A DNA stretch of 37,298 bases from Saprospiraceae bacterium (GCA_014379065.1 JACMMM010000172.1:1-37298); one strand, 5' to 3'; shown: positions 8,042 through 17,325, counted from the stretch's first letter. Translations and numbers: made by a program. Notes: generated by a model from the sequence alone, not told the origin.

Positions 8042-9349
8042 ATGGAATTTAAACTGTCAGTGTTGGATGAATTGAAGTTCCACCTTCAAATAGCCATTCA
8101 GGTCGAACTGAGTACCATCCCCATTTACCTGTACACCTATTACTCCATCAATCGAAGGCCTGAAAAGTGCGACCAGTATGGGCCTCCCAACGATTACATG
8201 ATTGCGACTTTTGCCAACAAGGCTGGAGGCACCATAATGAGTGTCGCCATAGAAGAAATGTTGCACATGTCTTTGGCCAGCAATATCCTTCGGGCTGTAG
8301 GCGGGACGCCCAAAATCTATGGTCTTTCGCCCCAGTCGTTCCCGACCAACCTTTTGGAGCACCGCCCGGGGCCCTTATTTGACCTCGCCAAGCTTTCAGT
8401 CTACCAACTGAACCAATTTCTCCTGATTGAAAAACCGGAAGCAAAAGACGCCCCGCCGGAGTCGGACAATTGGGATACCCTGGGCCAGTTTTACGATTAT
8501 ATCCTTACACTGGTTGAAAAACTGCAGGATTCGGACTTCCAGCATGGGGATTCGTACCAGTTGTCAGATAAAAAGGGCTCGGGTACAACGGGTTATTATG
8601 TGTCCAGCAATGTGGATACTATCTATCCGGACAATGCGGTTGCTTTTACCAAACCTATCGAGAAAAACAATCCGATTCAACCCTTGGAGTCCAGCGCACA
8701 CTACTCAAATCAGGACGACAGCGGCAACCTGATGGTAATCAATTCAAAAGCCTCTGCAAAAGCTGCCATCACCATGATCAAAGATCAGGGAGAAGGCTAC
8801 AACCATGACGATACGCACAAGCCAGACGACCCCAGCAAAAAAGAGGACTCGCACTGGTATAAGTTCAATTCGTTGCTGACCCAGTCTCAGAATTTTACGG
8901 CAGACGAATGGAATTGTTTCCTTTTTCAATTCCCGAACAACCCTAAAAGGGCCAACACCCCCGCAGAATATGTCTGCGTAGTTGACTTGGTAAATGCCGT
9001 GTATTCCTACCTGCTCAAGATAACAGAAGTGAGCTATACCTTGACGGGAAATGCCCAGTACGCCATGTTTTACATAGGGATGCACAAAGGCATGATTTTT
9101 ATCTTGGACAAGTTGATAGGCAATATGCGCTATACCGCCATATCGCCCGATGGCACTGTCCTGGCGCCCACCTTTGAGAATTTCCCGTTCCAAACGGACG
9201 ACCCCAAGCAGGAATTGCTGGCGCTGTGCGATACCGTAAGCGCCAGATACCCGGGCATTTGCGATGCCAATATCGCGCAGCGGATATACGACTTGCCAGA
9301 TGTAAACATCAAATACACCCCTGAGGGTGTCGCCATCGTCAACTTCTAA
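8042..9349 (+). CDS. ferritin-like protein, VioB/iminophenyl-pyruvate dimer synthase type
   Basis: This 435-residue protein has the N-terminal helix pattern of the ferritin-like domain annotated as iminophenyl-pyruvate dimer synthase (VioB-type). LDELKFHLQIAIQVELSTIPIYLY carries E22, and helix 2 ends in E72-x-x-H75 (EEMLHMSLASNILRAVGG). The later helix with E130 (LLIEKPE) could add ligands. In violacein-type pathways the family handles indolic imines; most relatives outside those clusters have unknown roles, so a diiron oxidase or chaperone function is an inference. The C-terminal half (270-400) is helical with HKGMIFILDKLIGNMR. There is no signal peptide, so it is cytoplasmic. It is co-operonic with the Cys-rich protein, 24 bases upstream of it. 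Similar ferritin-like proteins beside DUF692 enzymes suggest a linked function. Confidence 0.75.
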   Translation: MEFKLSVLDELKFHLQIAIQVELSTIPIYLYTYYSINRRPEKCDQYGPPNDYMIATFANKAGGTIMSVAIEEMLHMSLASNILRAVGGTPKIYGLSPQSFPTNLLEHRPGPLFDLAKLSVYQLNQFLLIEKPEAKDAPPESDNWDTLGQFYDYILTLVEKLQDSDFQHGDSYQLSDKKGSGTTGYYVSSNVDTIYPDNAVAFTKPIEKNNPIQPLESSAHYSNQDDSGNLMVINSKASAKAAITMIKDQGEGYNHDDTHKPDDPSKKEDSHWYKFNSLLTQSQNFTADEWNCFLFQFPNNPKRANTPAEYVCVVDLVNAVYSYLLKITEVSYTLTGNAQYAMFYIGMHKGMIFILDKLIGNMRYTAISPDGTVLAPTFENFPFQTDDPKQELLALCDTVSARYPGICDANIAQRIYDLPDVNIKYTPEGVAIVNF

Positions 9350-9373
9350 CTACAAAATCAGCTTCTTTTCGCC

Positions 9374-9844
9374 ATGAGCACTTCCAATATAGTATACAAA
9401 GAATTGCACGTTTGCATGGGCCTCAACGCCTGCAAAGGGCATGATCGCCTCGGTATCAACAATTGCGCCGGCACTGGTACCTGTGCCACCGCAGCCGAAC
9501 ACAGTTGCCATACACTCAACGATTGTCGCGGGCAGGGAGGCTGTGGGCTTTACGGGGATGGCGACGAACAAAACAATCCTGGTAACAACCTCTGTGCCTG
9601 GCAGGGCTCCTGTGCCGTACCAATCAACGCCGAACGTTTTTCAACAGAAGGTGATAACAGGGGACAAAGTGTATGGCTGCGCGCCAGAAAGGTTTTTGAA
9701 GCAAAAATGGACGCAGCCGGGCGCCAATACGGCCCTTCGCCGATGCCTAACGGACCCACCACAGCCTGGTTGAAAACCAATTACAACAGCGCTTTTGTAG
9801 CCTGCGGCGCGAGCGGCATGAGCGGTGGCGGTTCCTGCATTTAG
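9374..9844 (+). CDS. Cys-rich small protein, probable substrate (precursor) of the MNIO enzyme
   Basis: This 156-residue protein has no signal peptide and 11 cysteines. Nine of these lie between residues 14 and 80 and form five C-x5-C pairs: C14/C20, C31/C37, C45/C51, C51/C57 and C74/C80. They sit in Gly/Asn-rich stretches (CMGLNACKGH, NNCAGTGTC, HSCHTLNDCRGQGGC). The C-terminal half is different: a helical segment (WLRARKVFEAKMD), a Pro/Gly/Asn-rich part and a tail with C144 and C155 (SGGGSCI). Family knowledge: DUF692/MNIO enzymes modify Cys or Asp residues of co-encoded peptides (methanobactin, bufferin-type and others), and repeated C-x-G-x-x-x-C patterns occur in such Cys-rich substrates. 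Position 19 bases upstream of the MNIO gene makes this the obvious substrate. Which residues are modified, and whether metal is bound, is unknown. Alternatively it could be a metal-binding protein unrelated to modification. Confidence 0.75.
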   Translation: MSTSNIVYKELHVCMGLNACKGHDRLGINNCAGTGTCATAAEHSCHTLNDCRGQGGCGLYGDGDEQNNPGNNLCAWQGSCAVPINAERFSTEGDNRGQSVWLRARKVFEAKMDAAGRQYGPSPMPNGPTTAWLKTNYNSAFVACGASGMSGGGSCI

Positions 9845-9863
9845 TACCGACTTCTGACCTACT

Positions 9864-10835
9864 ATGCTATCTAGCAACTACAACCTTTCCAGCCTACAAA
9901 CCAAGGTGGCGGCCATGCCCCGCCTGGGTTTGGGCTTGGGCCTTCGTCATGTCCATTTTGACCATATCCAGCAATCTTGGCCGGCGGTGGACTGGTTTGA
10001 GGCGATTTCCGAGAATTTTATGTTTTCCGAAGGGCGGCCACGCCATGTCATTCGGCAGTTGGCAGAGCGTTATCCGGTGGTTTTGCACGGGGTTTCGCTT
10101 TCCATTGGTAGCAGTACGCCTTTGGATTTCCATTATTTGAGCGCCTTGAAGACCTTGGCTTCCGAAATAAACCCGCCTTGGGTGAGCGACCACTTGTGCT
10201 GGACAGGGGTTCTGGGCCTCAATACGCACGATTTGTTGCCCTTGCCACTTACAGAAGAAGCCTTTTGGAATACGGCCGAGCGGGTTCGAATAGTACAAGA
10301 TTTTCTTGAACGCCCATTGATTTTGGAAAACCCCAGCACTTACCTGAGTTTCACCCACTCCACCATATCGGAGCCTGAATTTTTGAGCAATCTCGTGGCC
10401 GAAACGGGTTGTGGCCTGTTGCTCGATGTGAACAATGTCTATGTGACTTGTTTCAATTCCGGGCTGGATCCGGTGGACTATATCGAAGCGCTCCCGCACG
10501 ATAAGGTGGTGCAAATGCACTTGGCGGGGCACCAGCATTGTGGAACCCATATCGTTGATACCCACGACCGGCCCGTACTGCCGCAGGTTTGGGAGCTCTT
10601 CCGATTGGCCTGGCAGCGTACAGGGGGCGTTTCGACACTCTTGGAATGGGACGGCAATATTCCCTCATTTGAGGAATGCCTTGCTGAATTGTACAAAGCC
10701 CGGAATTTTATGGGTTCGGCAATTCCAAATTTCGTTCCTGATTTCGAACGTCATCTTGTTGAAAAAAGCCCGGCACAATCTACACCTATTGATTTTATGG
10801 TTTCGCCCGTAATGGCACATGCCGAATTGCTTTGA
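9864..10835 (+). CDS. DUF692-family multinuclear iron oxidative enzyme (MNIO)
   Basis: This 323-residue TIM-barrel enzyme has the DUF692 (MbnB/TglH/BufB) motifs in order: LGLGLGLR (22-28), [10 protein letters not shown] (44-53), H75 in [12 protein letters not shown]109-H110 in [16 protein letters not shown] (153-160; E155, N156), LLDVNNVYV (186-194; D188, N190, N191), MHLAGH (218-223; H219, H223), VDTHDRPV (231-238; D232, H234) and LEWDG (260-264; E261, D263). These are the residues that bind the two or three iron atoms in characterised members. Such enzymes oxidatively rearrange Cys (to oxazolone/thioamide or thiooxazole) or excise its carbon. All the iron-site motifs seem intact. The gene follows the Cys-rich protein by 19 bases and is 3 bases ahead of its DUF2063-type partner, the canonical pairing. 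It is predicted cytoplasmic. The products of related enzymes differ, so the chemistry here is open. Confidence 0.88.
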   Translation: MLSSNYNLSSLQTKVAAMPRLGLGLGLRHVHFDHIQQSWPAVDWFEAISENFMFSEGRPRHVIRQLAERYPVVLHGVSLSIGSSTPLDFHYLSALKTLASEINPPWVSDHLCWTGVLGLNTHDLLPLPLTEEAFWNTAERVRIVQDFLERPLILENPSTYLSFTHSTISEPEFLSNLVAETGCGLLLDVNNVYVTCFNSGLDPVDYIEALPHDKVVQMHLAGHQHCGTHIVDTHDRPVLPQVWELFRLAWQRTGGVSTLLEWDGNIPSFEECLAELYKARNFMGSAIPNFVPDFERHLVEKSPAQSTPIDFMVSPVMAHAELL

Positions 10836-10838
10836 TCT

Positions 10839-11708
10839 ATGGAAAACCGGGAATATTCGCTGGGACAAATACAAGCGTGGATGCAGGAAATGCTTGTATT
10901 TTCTGGCGCTTCCAGCAACACAAAGGCAGAGACACCCTTGCACGTTGCTCCATCCAACACCCTTTCTGCTGAGCAACGATTGGCTATTTACCAGCGGGGA
11001 TATTTGGCGCGTCTGTTGCAATGTCTGGAAGGCCAATACAAGGCACTTTGTCATGCTTTGGGCAAGGATCTTTTTGACGATTTTGCCCGCGAATATCTGC
11101 TGAGTTTTCCCTCGGGAAGCCCAACACTTGCCGTGCTGGGTGAGCGGTTTCCCGCTTATTTAGAAGAAACGAGACCAGACAAAGAACAGGCCGAAAAAGA
11201 GCCCTGGGTTGATTTTATGGTTGACCTCGCGCGTTTTGAATGGAACCTTTACCTGAGTTTTGACGCCCCCGGACACGAAGGGCAAGCCTATGCTACACCA
11301 GATGATAGAGATCAATCACTTCGGCTTCAACCGTGCTTTTTTTTGAGCGCGTATCGTTTTCCGGTAAGCGCATATTATCAAGGCGTCGCAGACGGAGAAG
11401 ACCCCGCCATCCCGCAAGCATCTGCTCATTTTGTTGCCATTGCTCGAAAAAATTACCGCATCGGGATTTCCGCGCTTACTGCTCCGCAGTATACTTTTTT
11501 GGAAGCCTTTCAAAAATGTGACAACTTGGCACAAACCATTTCCCAGACCGCACAGACTTACGAACGTACCGAATCGGCAGTGGAGGATGCTTGGGCAAAT
11601 TGGAAAAAAGGATGGATAGAGGCGGGGTTTTTCATTTCAACCTCCCCAACACCTCCTTCATCCGCCGAATCGCCTCCCTCAATTGCTCCTCAGAAGCAGC
11701 ATAACTGA
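10839..11708 (+). CDS. DUF2063-type MNIO partner protein
   Basis: This 289-residue protein opens with the family's helical region. LGQIQAWMQEML is followed by LSAEQRLAIYQRGYLARLLQCLEGQYKALCHALG, which matches DUF2063/MbnC-like partners (annotated as putative DNA-binding domain). It continues with FDDFAREYLLSFPSGSPTL and W-V-D-F-M-V-D-L-A-R-F-E-W near the middle. In characterised pairs the partner delivers the substrate peptide to the MNIO enzyme. Spacing of 3 bases from the MNIO stop supports translational coupling. The last 25 residues (S/T/P-rich, ending QKQHN) are low complexity and lie antisense to the end of the aminotransferase gene; the two coding regions overlap by 77 bases. Confidence 0.82.
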   Translation: MENREYSLGQIQAWMQEMLVFSGASSNTKAETPLHVAPSNTLSAEQRLAIYQRGYLARLLQCLEGQYKALCHALGKDLFDDFAREYLLSFPSGSPTLAVLGERFPAYLEETRPDKEQAEKEPWVDFMVDLARFEWNLYLSFDAPGHEGQAYATPDDRDQSLRLQPCFFLSAYRFPVSAYYQGVADGEDPAIPQASAHFVAIARKNYRIGISALTAPQYTFLEAFQKCDNLAQTISQTAQTYERTESAVEDAWANWKKGWIEAGFFISTSPTPPSSAESPPSIAPQKQHN

Positions 11709-12837
11709 GCCGGAAACAGTTTGGGTCGCCAAAAGCCGCGCCCGATACCAAACCGACATAAGCGCTGGTCATGACGTAATCGCAAAAATCGTCGGCATCC
11801 TTGATGACAGTGTGGCCGTCCGTTTTTCCAAAATAACTGCTCACGTCGGGGAAGATATAGAAAGCCCCGTCTGGATGGTTGGCGCGGATGCCGGGTATTT
11901 CTTCGATCATCGAGAGGATGATGTCGCGGCGCTCGCGGAAGGCTTCGCGCATGGCGAAGGTGGGGCTCATATCGGCCATTAAAGCAACGGCTCCCGCCTT
12001 TTGTGTGAAAGAAGCTGCACCGCTTGTCACTTGTCCTTGAATCTTGGAACAAGCATCGGCCACATATTTGGGCGCACCCATATAGCCCAAACGCCAGCCT
12101 GTCATGGAAAAACCCTTGGCAAAACCATTCACCGTAACGGTACGGTTTTTTACTTGCGGAAAGGAGCCGATGCTGACGTGTTCGTGGGTAAAATTGATGT
12201 ATTCGTAAATCTCGTCGCTCACCACCAACACATGGCTGTGCGGAGCAAGCACATTGGCGTAGGCCTCCAATTCTTCGCGGGTGAATACGCTGCCCGTTGG
12301 ATTGCATGGTGAGGAGAACAGCACAAACTTGGTGCGGGGCGTGATCGCGTCGGCAAGTTGCTGGGGTGTGGGTTTGAATTCGCGTTCTACCCCCGCGTAC
12401 ACGCACACCGGCACACCGCCCGAGAGTTTTACGATTTCATAATAGGAAACCCAATAGGGTGAGAACAATATTGCCTCGTCGCCGGGATTGAGCAGGGCTT
12501 GGCAGAGGTTGTAGATGGACTGCTTGGCGCCGTTGCTCACCACGATTTGTTCCGGGCGATAGTCCAAATTGTTGTCGCGCTTGAATTTTTCGCTGATGGC
12601 TTTTGTGAGTTCGGGCAAACCTGCCACGGGCGTATATTTGGTATAGCCATCTTTCAGTGCCTGATAAGCGGCTTCTTTGATATGATCGGGTGTGTCGAAA
12701 TCAGGCTCGCCGAGGCTCAGGCTTATAACATCGTGACCAAGAGCGCGGAGTTCGCGGCCCATTCGGGCCATTTTGAGGGTTTCGGATTCGGCGAGATTTT
12801 GAACGCGCTCAGAGAGCATAGTGTGGGTAGAAGCCAT
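11632..12837 (-). CDS. aspC: aspartate aminotransferase (class I, PLP-dependent)
   Basis: This 401-residue cytoplasmic enzyme transfers the amino group between aspartate and 2-oxoglutarate, linking amino-acid synthesis to the TCA cycle. Visible motifs are LSLGEPDFDTP (40-50, substrate loop), YTPVAGLPELTKAI (68-81), SPCNPTGSVF (176-185), SDEIYEYI (207-214, PLP-binding D208 and Y211), the Schiff-base lysine K241 in NGFAKGFSMTGWRLGYM, R249, and FRLSYA near the end with the substrate-carboxylate Arg. The start is set at the ATG at 12837: the upstream in-frame TTG at 12861 lies on a consensus promoter at 12859-12886. The 3' end runs into the convergent MNIO-partner gene. The sequence is typical of the Bacteroidota AAT family; a related aromatic or glutamine-type substrate cannot be excluded. 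Confidence 0.88.
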   Translation of the reverse strand: MASTHTMLSERVQNLAESETLKMARMGRELRALGHDVISLSLGEPDFDTPDHIKEAAYQALKDGYTKYTPVAGLPELTKAISEKFKRDNNLDYRPEQIVVSNGAKQSIYNLCQALLNPGDEAILFSPYWVSYYEIVKLSGGVPVCVYAGVEREFKPTPQQLADAITPRTKFVLFSSPCNPTGSVFTREELEAYANVLAPHSHVLVVSDEIYEYINFTHEHVSIGSFPQVKNRTVTVNGFAKGFSMTGWRLGYMGAPKYVADACSKIQGQVTSGAASFTQKAGAVALMADMSPTFAMREAFRERRDIILSMIEEIPGIRANHPDGAFYIFPDVSSYFGKTDGHTVIKDADDFCDYVMTSAYVGLVSGAAFGDPNCFRLSYAASEEQLREAIRRMKEVLGRLK

Positions 12838-12858
12838 ATCTTTTCTGAAAATAAGGCG

Positions 12859-12886
12859 CAAATCTACACTTACCTAGCCAAAACAA
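12859..12886 (-). promoter_or_regulatory. promoter of aspC (TTG - 17 - TAGATTTG)
   Basis: On the minus strand TTG at 12884-12886 is followed, after 17 bases, by TAGATTTG (12859-12866). This matches the Bacteroidota sigma pattern TTTG/TTG-N17-23-TAnnTTTG. It predicts transcription starting near 12853, about 15 bases before the ATG at 12837, which excludes the longer frame start. Confidence 0.65.
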
Positions 12887-12951
12887 TGAACTCCTTGTGG
12901 TACCAAAACGAACAAACGGGAGATCAAGCTAAGCAGGCGTTTAAATGAGGT

Positions 12952-13602
12952 TTAGAATGCAACGCCCAATTGAAAGGTAGGTAGTATAACAAACTTCCCA
13001 TTCCTGGTGGGCGGAGGAATGCGCTCAACGCCGTTTTCAGTAGTTTTAGATGTAAATTCTGAATGTTGCCAACCAAAAGGCAAGGCTACTTCCAATATAG
13101 CATAACGGCCAAATCGCCACTGTGTCCCCCAACGAACTAAGTATTTTTGGGTGCGCTGCGTTGTTTTGTATGTGTAAACTGTAGGGAATAAATCACCATA
13201 TAACTGCCCTCCTGATTGAATCGCACCAAAGCGAATTTCGCCGCCGCAATAAAGGACGCTTTTTCGCCCACTATACTTTCCGTGCAGGAAAAATTTGGCA
13301 AAACTTCCCACTTCAAACCCTCCAAGAAATTTGTCATAATCACTTCCACCGAAGGAATATCCATTGTTATTTGGTTTGGGGAAGACATGGCTACCTTGTA
13401 TCCCAACCTGCCAAAAATCGTCGAGAGGTGTTTCAATGGAAAGAACAGAGAATTTGTACAATTCTCCGCGCAACTGCAATCCCAATCCTGTCTGAACAAT
13501 CAACTTAGGTGAGCGATTTTGAGGCCGGTCTTGGATGTCTTGTGCGAGACAGTTGAGGATAGGGGTGAGGGTGAGGAATAGCGCGGGTAAAAAGTGTTTC
13601 AT
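12952..13602 (-). CDS. outer-membrane beta-barrel-like protein, unknown function
   Basis: This 216-residue protein has a signal peptide ([21 protein letters not shown]). It is followed by alternating hydrophobic/polar strands with aromatic ends ([38 protein letters not shown]) and a C-terminal Phe, the hallmarks of a small outer-membrane barrel. It is rich in Gly, Tyr, Phe and Trp. There is no family I can name. The start at the ATG at 13602 is chosen over an in-frame TTG at 13611. It is divergent from the AAA+ gene, with 114 bases between the starts, so shared regulation is possible but not shown. Confidence 0.6.
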   Translation of the reverse strand: MKHFLPALFLTLTPILNCLAQDIQDRPQNRSPKLIVQTGLGLQLRGELYKFSVLSIETPLDDFWQVGIQGSHVFPKPNNNGYSFGGSDYDKFLGGFEVGSFAKFFLHGKYSGRKSVLYCGGEIRFGAIQSGGQLYGDLFPTVYTYKTTQRTQKYLVRWGTQWRFGRYAILEVALPFGWQHSEFTSKTTENGVERIPPPTRNGKFVILPTFQLGVAF

Positions 13603-13716
13603 GAGTATCAAGTTTTCTTGTTGACAGCAAGATTGACCTTGGAGGTTGGCTCATTTTCAGGAAATTTGCTAACATCTCGCTTTTCTTTCCAGCGAAGTTC
13701 GCATATTTGCCTCGCT

Positions 13717-16368
13717 ATGGATTTTGAAACTGAACCACAGATTGTACTCAACGACGCTCCCGAACACAAAAACTGGAAGTTTAAGGAGTTGAAGATCTAT
13801 TCGTCCACCGAATGGCTCGCCGATAATAAGAAAAAATACCGCCAAGTGTTCGACCGCTTGGAGACCTCTTATATCTACGCCGAACTTTCTTTTTTCAACA
13901 AACAGTTCGACCTTGATGATTGGGAAGTAAATGTCGAACTCCGGTGCTATACCGTCAAAAAGCAGCGAAAAGAACTCTGTATTCTGCCATTTCAGCGCAA
14001 AGTCAGCAAATTCGACCCAGTCGGCTATATCCGTGAAGGCTGGGGGAATAAGCAAGAAGGCGTATTTTGGAAAAAAGGCGCTTATGTCTGGGAAGCTTGG
14101 ATCGAGGGCGAAAAGGTGGGTTCAAAAAACTTTTTTGTCGAGGACGCAGGTCGCCCCATCAGCCGTGGCGATAATCCGTACTGCAAAATCAGCTCCCTCA
14201 AAATGTACGAGGGCCCCTACGACGACACCCCAGAATTTGAGCGCAACTACCTCAAACGCTTCCACGACGAAGAGACCCGCTATGTCTATGCCGAGTTGAT
14301 GCTTAAAAACGTTCTGCTCAGCAAAGCTTGGCAATGCGAAGTGTTTATCAAATTCTACAACAACGCCCGCGAGCTCAAAGGCCAGGTGGTGCGCCTGCAC
14401 AGTGTTCAAAAAGGCGATGATGGCGTAAAAATCACCGCTGGCTGGGGTTCCAATGTGAAAGGTTCTTGGCGGCGGGATCGGTACAGCGCCGAGGTGGTGT
14501 TCATGGACCAGACCCTTGCCGTGATGCCTTTCGACGTGGCCGAGGATTGGGATTACGGTACGCACCCCGTTTATCTGCCGGAAAAAGGACTACAGGTTTT
14601 CCTTGAACCTGAGCCGGAAGACACCGAGACTTTTGAAGAGGTTTTGGTCAAGCTCGACGCGCTCATCGGTCTTGCCGAGGTCAAAGTGAAAGTCCGCGAA
14701 CACGCGCAATACATTCAATTCCTGCAGCTTAGAAAGGAAAAAGGTTTCGCCGAAAAAGACGGCATCAACGTGCATTCTGTTTTCAGTGGCAACCCAGGCA
14801 CCGGCAAAACCACGGTGGCTAAAATGATGGGCCGCCTCTATAAAAAGATGGGCCTGCTTTCCAAAGGCCACGTACATGAAGTAGACCGCTCCGATTTGGT
14901 AGGCGAATACATCGGCCAAACGGCCCCAAAAGTCAAAGATGCCATCGAAATGGCCCGCGGCGGCGTGTTGTTTATTGACGAAGCCTACGCGCTCGCCCGA
15001 AGTCCCGAAGACAGCAAGGATTTTGGTCGCGAAGCGGTGGAAATCCTCGTCCGCGAACTCTCCAATGGCCCCGGCGACCTTGCCATCATAGTGGCAGGCT
15101 ACCCCAAGGAAATGAAAACCTTTATTGACTCCAACCCGGGTCTTCGCAGCCGTTTCAAACTCAGTTTCGAGTTTGCCGACTACCTGCCGCAAGAACTTGC
15201 CCAGATTGCCGAATACGCTTCCAAAGAAAAGGAGGTCACCCTTGCCAAAGAAGCCAAGGACTTGGTGGACGAAATCATTACCGAGGCTTTCCGCTCTCGC
15301 GACCGCGCTTTTGGCAATGCCCGCTTCGTACATGATCTTGTAGACAAAGCCAAAATTCAGCTCGGCTTGCGTCTCATGGCCATGCCCAATGTGCGCAATC
15401 TAAGCCCTGAAGCATTGACCGTGGTACTGCGAGAAGACGTGGAAAAAGTACAGGTTTTCCGCAAAAAAGCTTTGCCGAATATCCCTGTGGACGAGAAATT
15501 GCTTGCTGCAACGCTCCACGAACTCGACAGCCTCATCGGGATGCAGGCCATCAAACGCGACATCCGTGAACTCGTTGACCTCGTGCGTTTTTACCGCGAA
15601 AGCGGTCGCGACGTGCTGGGGCGTTTTTACCTCCACACCGTATTTGTGGGCAACCCCGGCACGGGCAAAACTACCGTGGCGCGTATTTTGACCAAGATTT
15701 ACAAAGCCCTCGGAGTGCTCGAACGCGGCCATACCGTAGAAACCGACCGCCAAGGTTTGGTGGCTGGTTTCGTGGGCCAAACGGCCATCAAAACCGCCGA
15801 ACGCATCGAAGAATCCATCGGTGGGGTGCTGTTTATTGATGAAGCTTATGCGCTTAGCGCCGCCGCTTCCCGCGGCACCCAAGGCGATTTTGGCGACGAA
15901 GCCATCCAGACTTTGCTCAAGCGCATGGAAGACCGGCGCGGCGAATTTTTCGTGTTTGTGGCCGGCTACCCGGAAAACATGGATAACTTCTTGAAAGCCA
16001 ACCCGGGCCTCGCCAGCCGCTTCGACAAGGTGTTGCGCTTTGAAGATTATTCGCCCGAAGAATTGCTGGAAATCGCGCTGTACATGTTCCGTCAGGAAAA
16101 ATATCAAGTCGAAGAAGAAGCCCGCGAACACCTCGGCAAGTATATGACCTTCCTGCATCAGTTCCGCGACAAGTACTTTGGCAATGCTCGCACGGTGCGT
16201 CAGGTGGTGATGGAAGCCATAAAAAATCAGAACCTACGTGCTTCGGCCGCTCGTATTGCGGAAGAGCCAGAACTGCACACGCTCAAGCTGGACGATGTGG
16301 CTACGTTCACGTTTGACAAGGACAAGTTGAACTTGTTTGTGAGAAGGGGGATTGGGTTTGGGCGCTGA
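13717..16368 (+). CDS. double AAA+ ATPase (CbbX/SpoVK-type) with duplicated N-terminal beta-domain
   Basis: This 883-residue protein has two tandem AAA+ modules of the CbbX/SpoVK branch. Module 1 has Walker A GNPGTGKT (358-365), Walker [11 protein letters not shown] (417-426), arginine finger SRF (478-480) and FGNAR sensor (532-536). Module 2 has Walker A GNPGTGKT (645-652), Walker [11 protein letters not shown] (704-713), SRF (767-769) and FGNAR (821-825). Both modules appear catalytically complete. Residues 18-145 and 155-276 are related to each other (K-I-x-x-L-K-I/M-Y, Y-x-Y-A-E-L, W-E/Q-V, G-W-G, F-V-x-D), indicating an internal duplication of a beta-rich domain. Family members remodel or disassemble protein complexes. 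The substrate is unknown; the N-terminal repeats probably recognise it. A longer frame from a GTG at 13594 exists, but ATG 13717 starts the recognisable sequence. Confidence 0.8.
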   Translation: MDFETEPQIVLNDAPEHKNWKFKELKIYSSTEWLADNKKKYRQVFDRLETSYIYAELSFFNKQFDLDDWEVNVELRCYTVKKQRKELCILPFQRKVSKFDPVGYIREGWGNKQEGVFWKKGAYVWEAWIEGEKVGSKNFFVEDAGRPISRGDNPYCKISSLKMYEGPYDDTPEFERNYLKRFHDEETRYVYAELMLKNVLLSKAWQCEVFIKFYNNARELKGQVVRLHSVQKGDDGVKITAGWGSNVKGSWRRDRYSAEVVFMDQTLAVMPFDVAEDWDYGTHPVYLPEKGLQVFLEPEPEDTETFEEVLVKLDALIGLAEVKVKVREHAQYIQFLQLRKEKGFAEKDGINVHSVFSGNPGTGKTTVAKMMGRLYKKMGLLSKGHVHEVDRSDLVGEYIGQTAPKVKDAIEMARGGVLFIDEAYALARSPEDSKDFGREAVEILVRELSNGPGDLAIIVAGYPKEMKTFIDSNPGLRSRFKLSFEFADYLPQELAQIAEYASKEKEVTLAKEAKDLVDEIITEAFRSRDRAFGNARFVHDLVDKAKIQLGLRLMAMPNVRNLSPEALTVVLREDVEKVQVFRKKALPNIPVDEKLLAATLHELDSLIGMQAIKRDIRELVDLVRFYRESGRDVLGRFYLHTVFVGNPGTGKTTVARILTKIYKALGVLERGHTVETDRQGLVAGFVGQTAIKTAERIEESIGGVLFIDEAYALSAAASRGTQGDFGDEAIQTLLKRMEDRRGEFFVFVAGYPENMDNFLKANPGLASRFDKVLRFEDYSPEELLEIALYMFRQEKYQVEEEAREHLGKYMTFLHQFRDKYFGNARTVRQVVMEAIKNQNLRASAARIAEEPELHTLKLDDVATFTFDKDKLNLFVRRGIGFGR

Positions 16369-16371
16369 GCC

Positions 16372-17202
16372 TCACTTCAACTGCACATGCACATGATCAT
16401 CATGCCTCGCTGAAAAGCAATCCTGGGCAACAATATTGGTGTACTCCTCCAGGCCAAAGCGTTTTTTAAGGTGCGGCTGGATCAGTATCCTGCCAAAGGC
16501 TGGGTGTGCTGCAATCAAGCACATCAACTCGCCGGTTCGTTCTCCATCAAAAACATATTTTTTACGGTTGCAGCACCAGCTGGCAAATGTTCCGTCATAT
16601 CCAATATACCAATAGCCTTGCTGTTTGCAATGTATTGCGTAGTCGTATTCTCCTGGCTGCGCTTCTGCCCAAAGCCCGTAGCCGTGGGGTGATGGGCTTT
16701 TCCTAAGCGGAGCGCCCGTTTTCGCGTTTTTCCAATAAAAGGTTATGTCAATCGCCTTGCCATAATTGTGGTTCAGGTGGGGCTCTAGTGGATAGCCATC
16801 AATAAAGGGAAAGTTTGCGTCCATGTAGGAGACCGTGGAGCCGGGAAATTTTTCCTGCATCTGTTCGGCCACTTCTTCAAGCGCTTTCAAAAATGCAGGC
16901 TTGACATAATTTCGATTGAAAAAGCAATAGACAATATTTTCAGGCTCTAGATTTGGATTGGAATAAGCAGGTAAGGGCACCCGATCAAAGCAATACTTTG
17001 CAACTGGCGGGACTATATAAATGGTCGTTACCGTATATAATATCAAAAAAATCGCCCCACTAAGCCCCCAAATTCGACGCCGTTTTTGGGCGAATCTATT
17101 TAGGTAGAGACTTAATAGCCAAATCAGTCCGCCGATTTGTGTTAGTAAGGTTAGCAGGGCAAAAAGCAAAGTATGACGGAAAACACGAAAAAATGTTTTC
17201 AT
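16372..17202 (-). CDS. membrane-anchored LAS-type (M15/M74-like) peptidase
   Basis: This 276-residue protein (or 297 if the ATG at 17265 is used) has a basic N-terminus and two hydrophobic helices (about 12-32 and 47-68). A soluble domain follows with a pattern typical of LAS peptidases: H145-x6-D152 in LNHNYGKAIDITF and a late H270-V-H272 in HDDHVHVQ, plus W208-C-C in the core. These zinc enzymes (D-Ala-D-Ala carboxypeptidases, MepA-type endopeptidases) cut peptidoglycan cross-links or stem peptides. The two membrane helices suggest an inner-membrane anchor with the catalytic part in the periplasm. Four bases separate its stop from the AAA+ stop, so the genes converge. The family call is from the H/D/H-x-H motif and is moderately secure. 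Confidence 0.6.
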   Translation of the reverse strand: MKTFFRVFRHTLLFALLTLLTQIGGLIWLLSLYLNRFAQKRRRIWGLSGAIFLILYTVTTIYIVPPVAKYCFDRVPLPAYSNPNLEPENIVYCFFNRNYVKPAFLKALEEVAEQMQEKFPGSTVSYMDANFPFIDGYPLEPHLNHNYGKAIDITFYWKNAKTGAPLRKSPSPHGYGLWAEAQPGEYDYAIHCKQQGYWYIGYDGTFASWCCNRKKYVFDGERTGELMCLIAAHPAFGRILIQPHLKKRFGLEEYTNIVAQDCFSARHDDHVHVQLK

Positions 17203-17325
17203 ATAAGAGGCATGTGTTTGTGTGGTAGATATGGCGCGAGGGGCAACGTTTTTGATACAACTCATTTAAGGCGCAAAAGTTTGGTGCGCAGAATCCACGC
17301 ATCCCCAAACATAAAGGCCAATCGC

